Origin: Raineyella sp. LH-20
Lineage (GTDB): Bacteria; Actinomycetota; Actinomycetes; Propionibacteriales; Propionibacteriaceae
Direction: 5' to 3'
NCBI RefSeq assembly: GCF_033110965.1
Contig: NZ_CP137003.1
Coordinates: 2,232,001-2,296,000 of the forward strand
Length of the DNA stretch: 64,000 nucleotides
A program made the position numbers and the translations under genes. Of the stretch, positions 63,998 through 64,000 are shown piece by piece; the stretch's first letter is position 1; every line of letters begins with the position of its first letter. The notes beneath the pieces are model-generated. The model made no database searches and had not been told where the DNA came from. It worked only from the letters and a program-made list of their open reading frames with translations.

Positions 63998-64000
63998 CGG

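Overview
The window is high-GC, gene-dense actinobacterial DNA. A long run of genes follows the Mycobacterium tuberculosis order: trpD, ctaE-qcrCAB, ctaC, erpA-like, glycerate kinase, DUF3043, pepA, E2 of an alpha-keto acid dehydrogenase, lipB, lipA, DUF4191, RDD, glnA1, glnE, glnA2 and the C4 zinc-ribbon coiled-coil gene. The style of the proteins and the abundance of the hexamer CGTACG suggest a Propionibacteriaceae-like organism. The genus cannot be fixed from the sequence alone.

Layout. 1-2.7 kb: start of an aminopeptidase P gene, a zinc-ribbon protein and an RNB-family ribonuclease. 2.8-3.1 kb: RNase P RNA. 3.4-4.8 kb: a lower-GC three-gene island with a RelE/HigB-like toxin, an XRE antitoxin and a DUF6941-like protein. 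5.1-11.2 kb: a degenerate SGNH hydrolase, an acetyltransferase, a thioredoxin-like protein, an orphan double ABC ATPase with a long disordered linker, methionine aminopeptidase and two hypotheticals. 11.3-16.7 kb: glnA2, an MDMPI/SCP2-like protein and glnE. 16.8-23.7 kb: a Cys-rich miniprotein, an F420-reductase-like protein, nadABC with divergent nrtR and an operator between them, and ppk2.

23.8-29.9 kb, minus strand, holds the most unusual locus: a stand-alone ketosynthase, a 1060-aa acyltransferase-ACP-alpha-oxoamine synthase fusion, a phosphopantetheinyl-transferase-like protein and a Rossmann NAD(P)-binding protein. The first three genes overlap by 3-4 bp and the fourth follows after 13 bp. 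This looks like a compact pathway for a long-chain alpha-aminoketone or aminoalcohol. 30.3-46 kb: glnA1 under an apparent four-half-site GlnR operator, RDD and CBS proteins, a nested inverted-repeat element, HdeD, an ABC-F protein, an MFS pump, DUF4191, lipA, lipB, coaE, a DUF559/AbiEi-like gene bracketed by two copies of one large hairpin, and a three-lipoyl-domain E2.

46.2-64 kb: pepA, small conserved proteins, pspA with its partner, glycerate kinase, an ErpA-like protein and the aerobic respiratory chain (ctaC-ctaD-ctaF on the plus strand, ctaE-qcrC-qcrA-qcrB on the minus strand). GuaB1 sits between the two respiratory clusters. A pseudo-receiver protein, trpD and a prepilin-peptidase-like gene close the window. 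Strong perfect hairpin terminators separate most units from 43.9 kb on. I saw no tRNA, rRNA, CRISPR array, intact insertion sequence or prophage.
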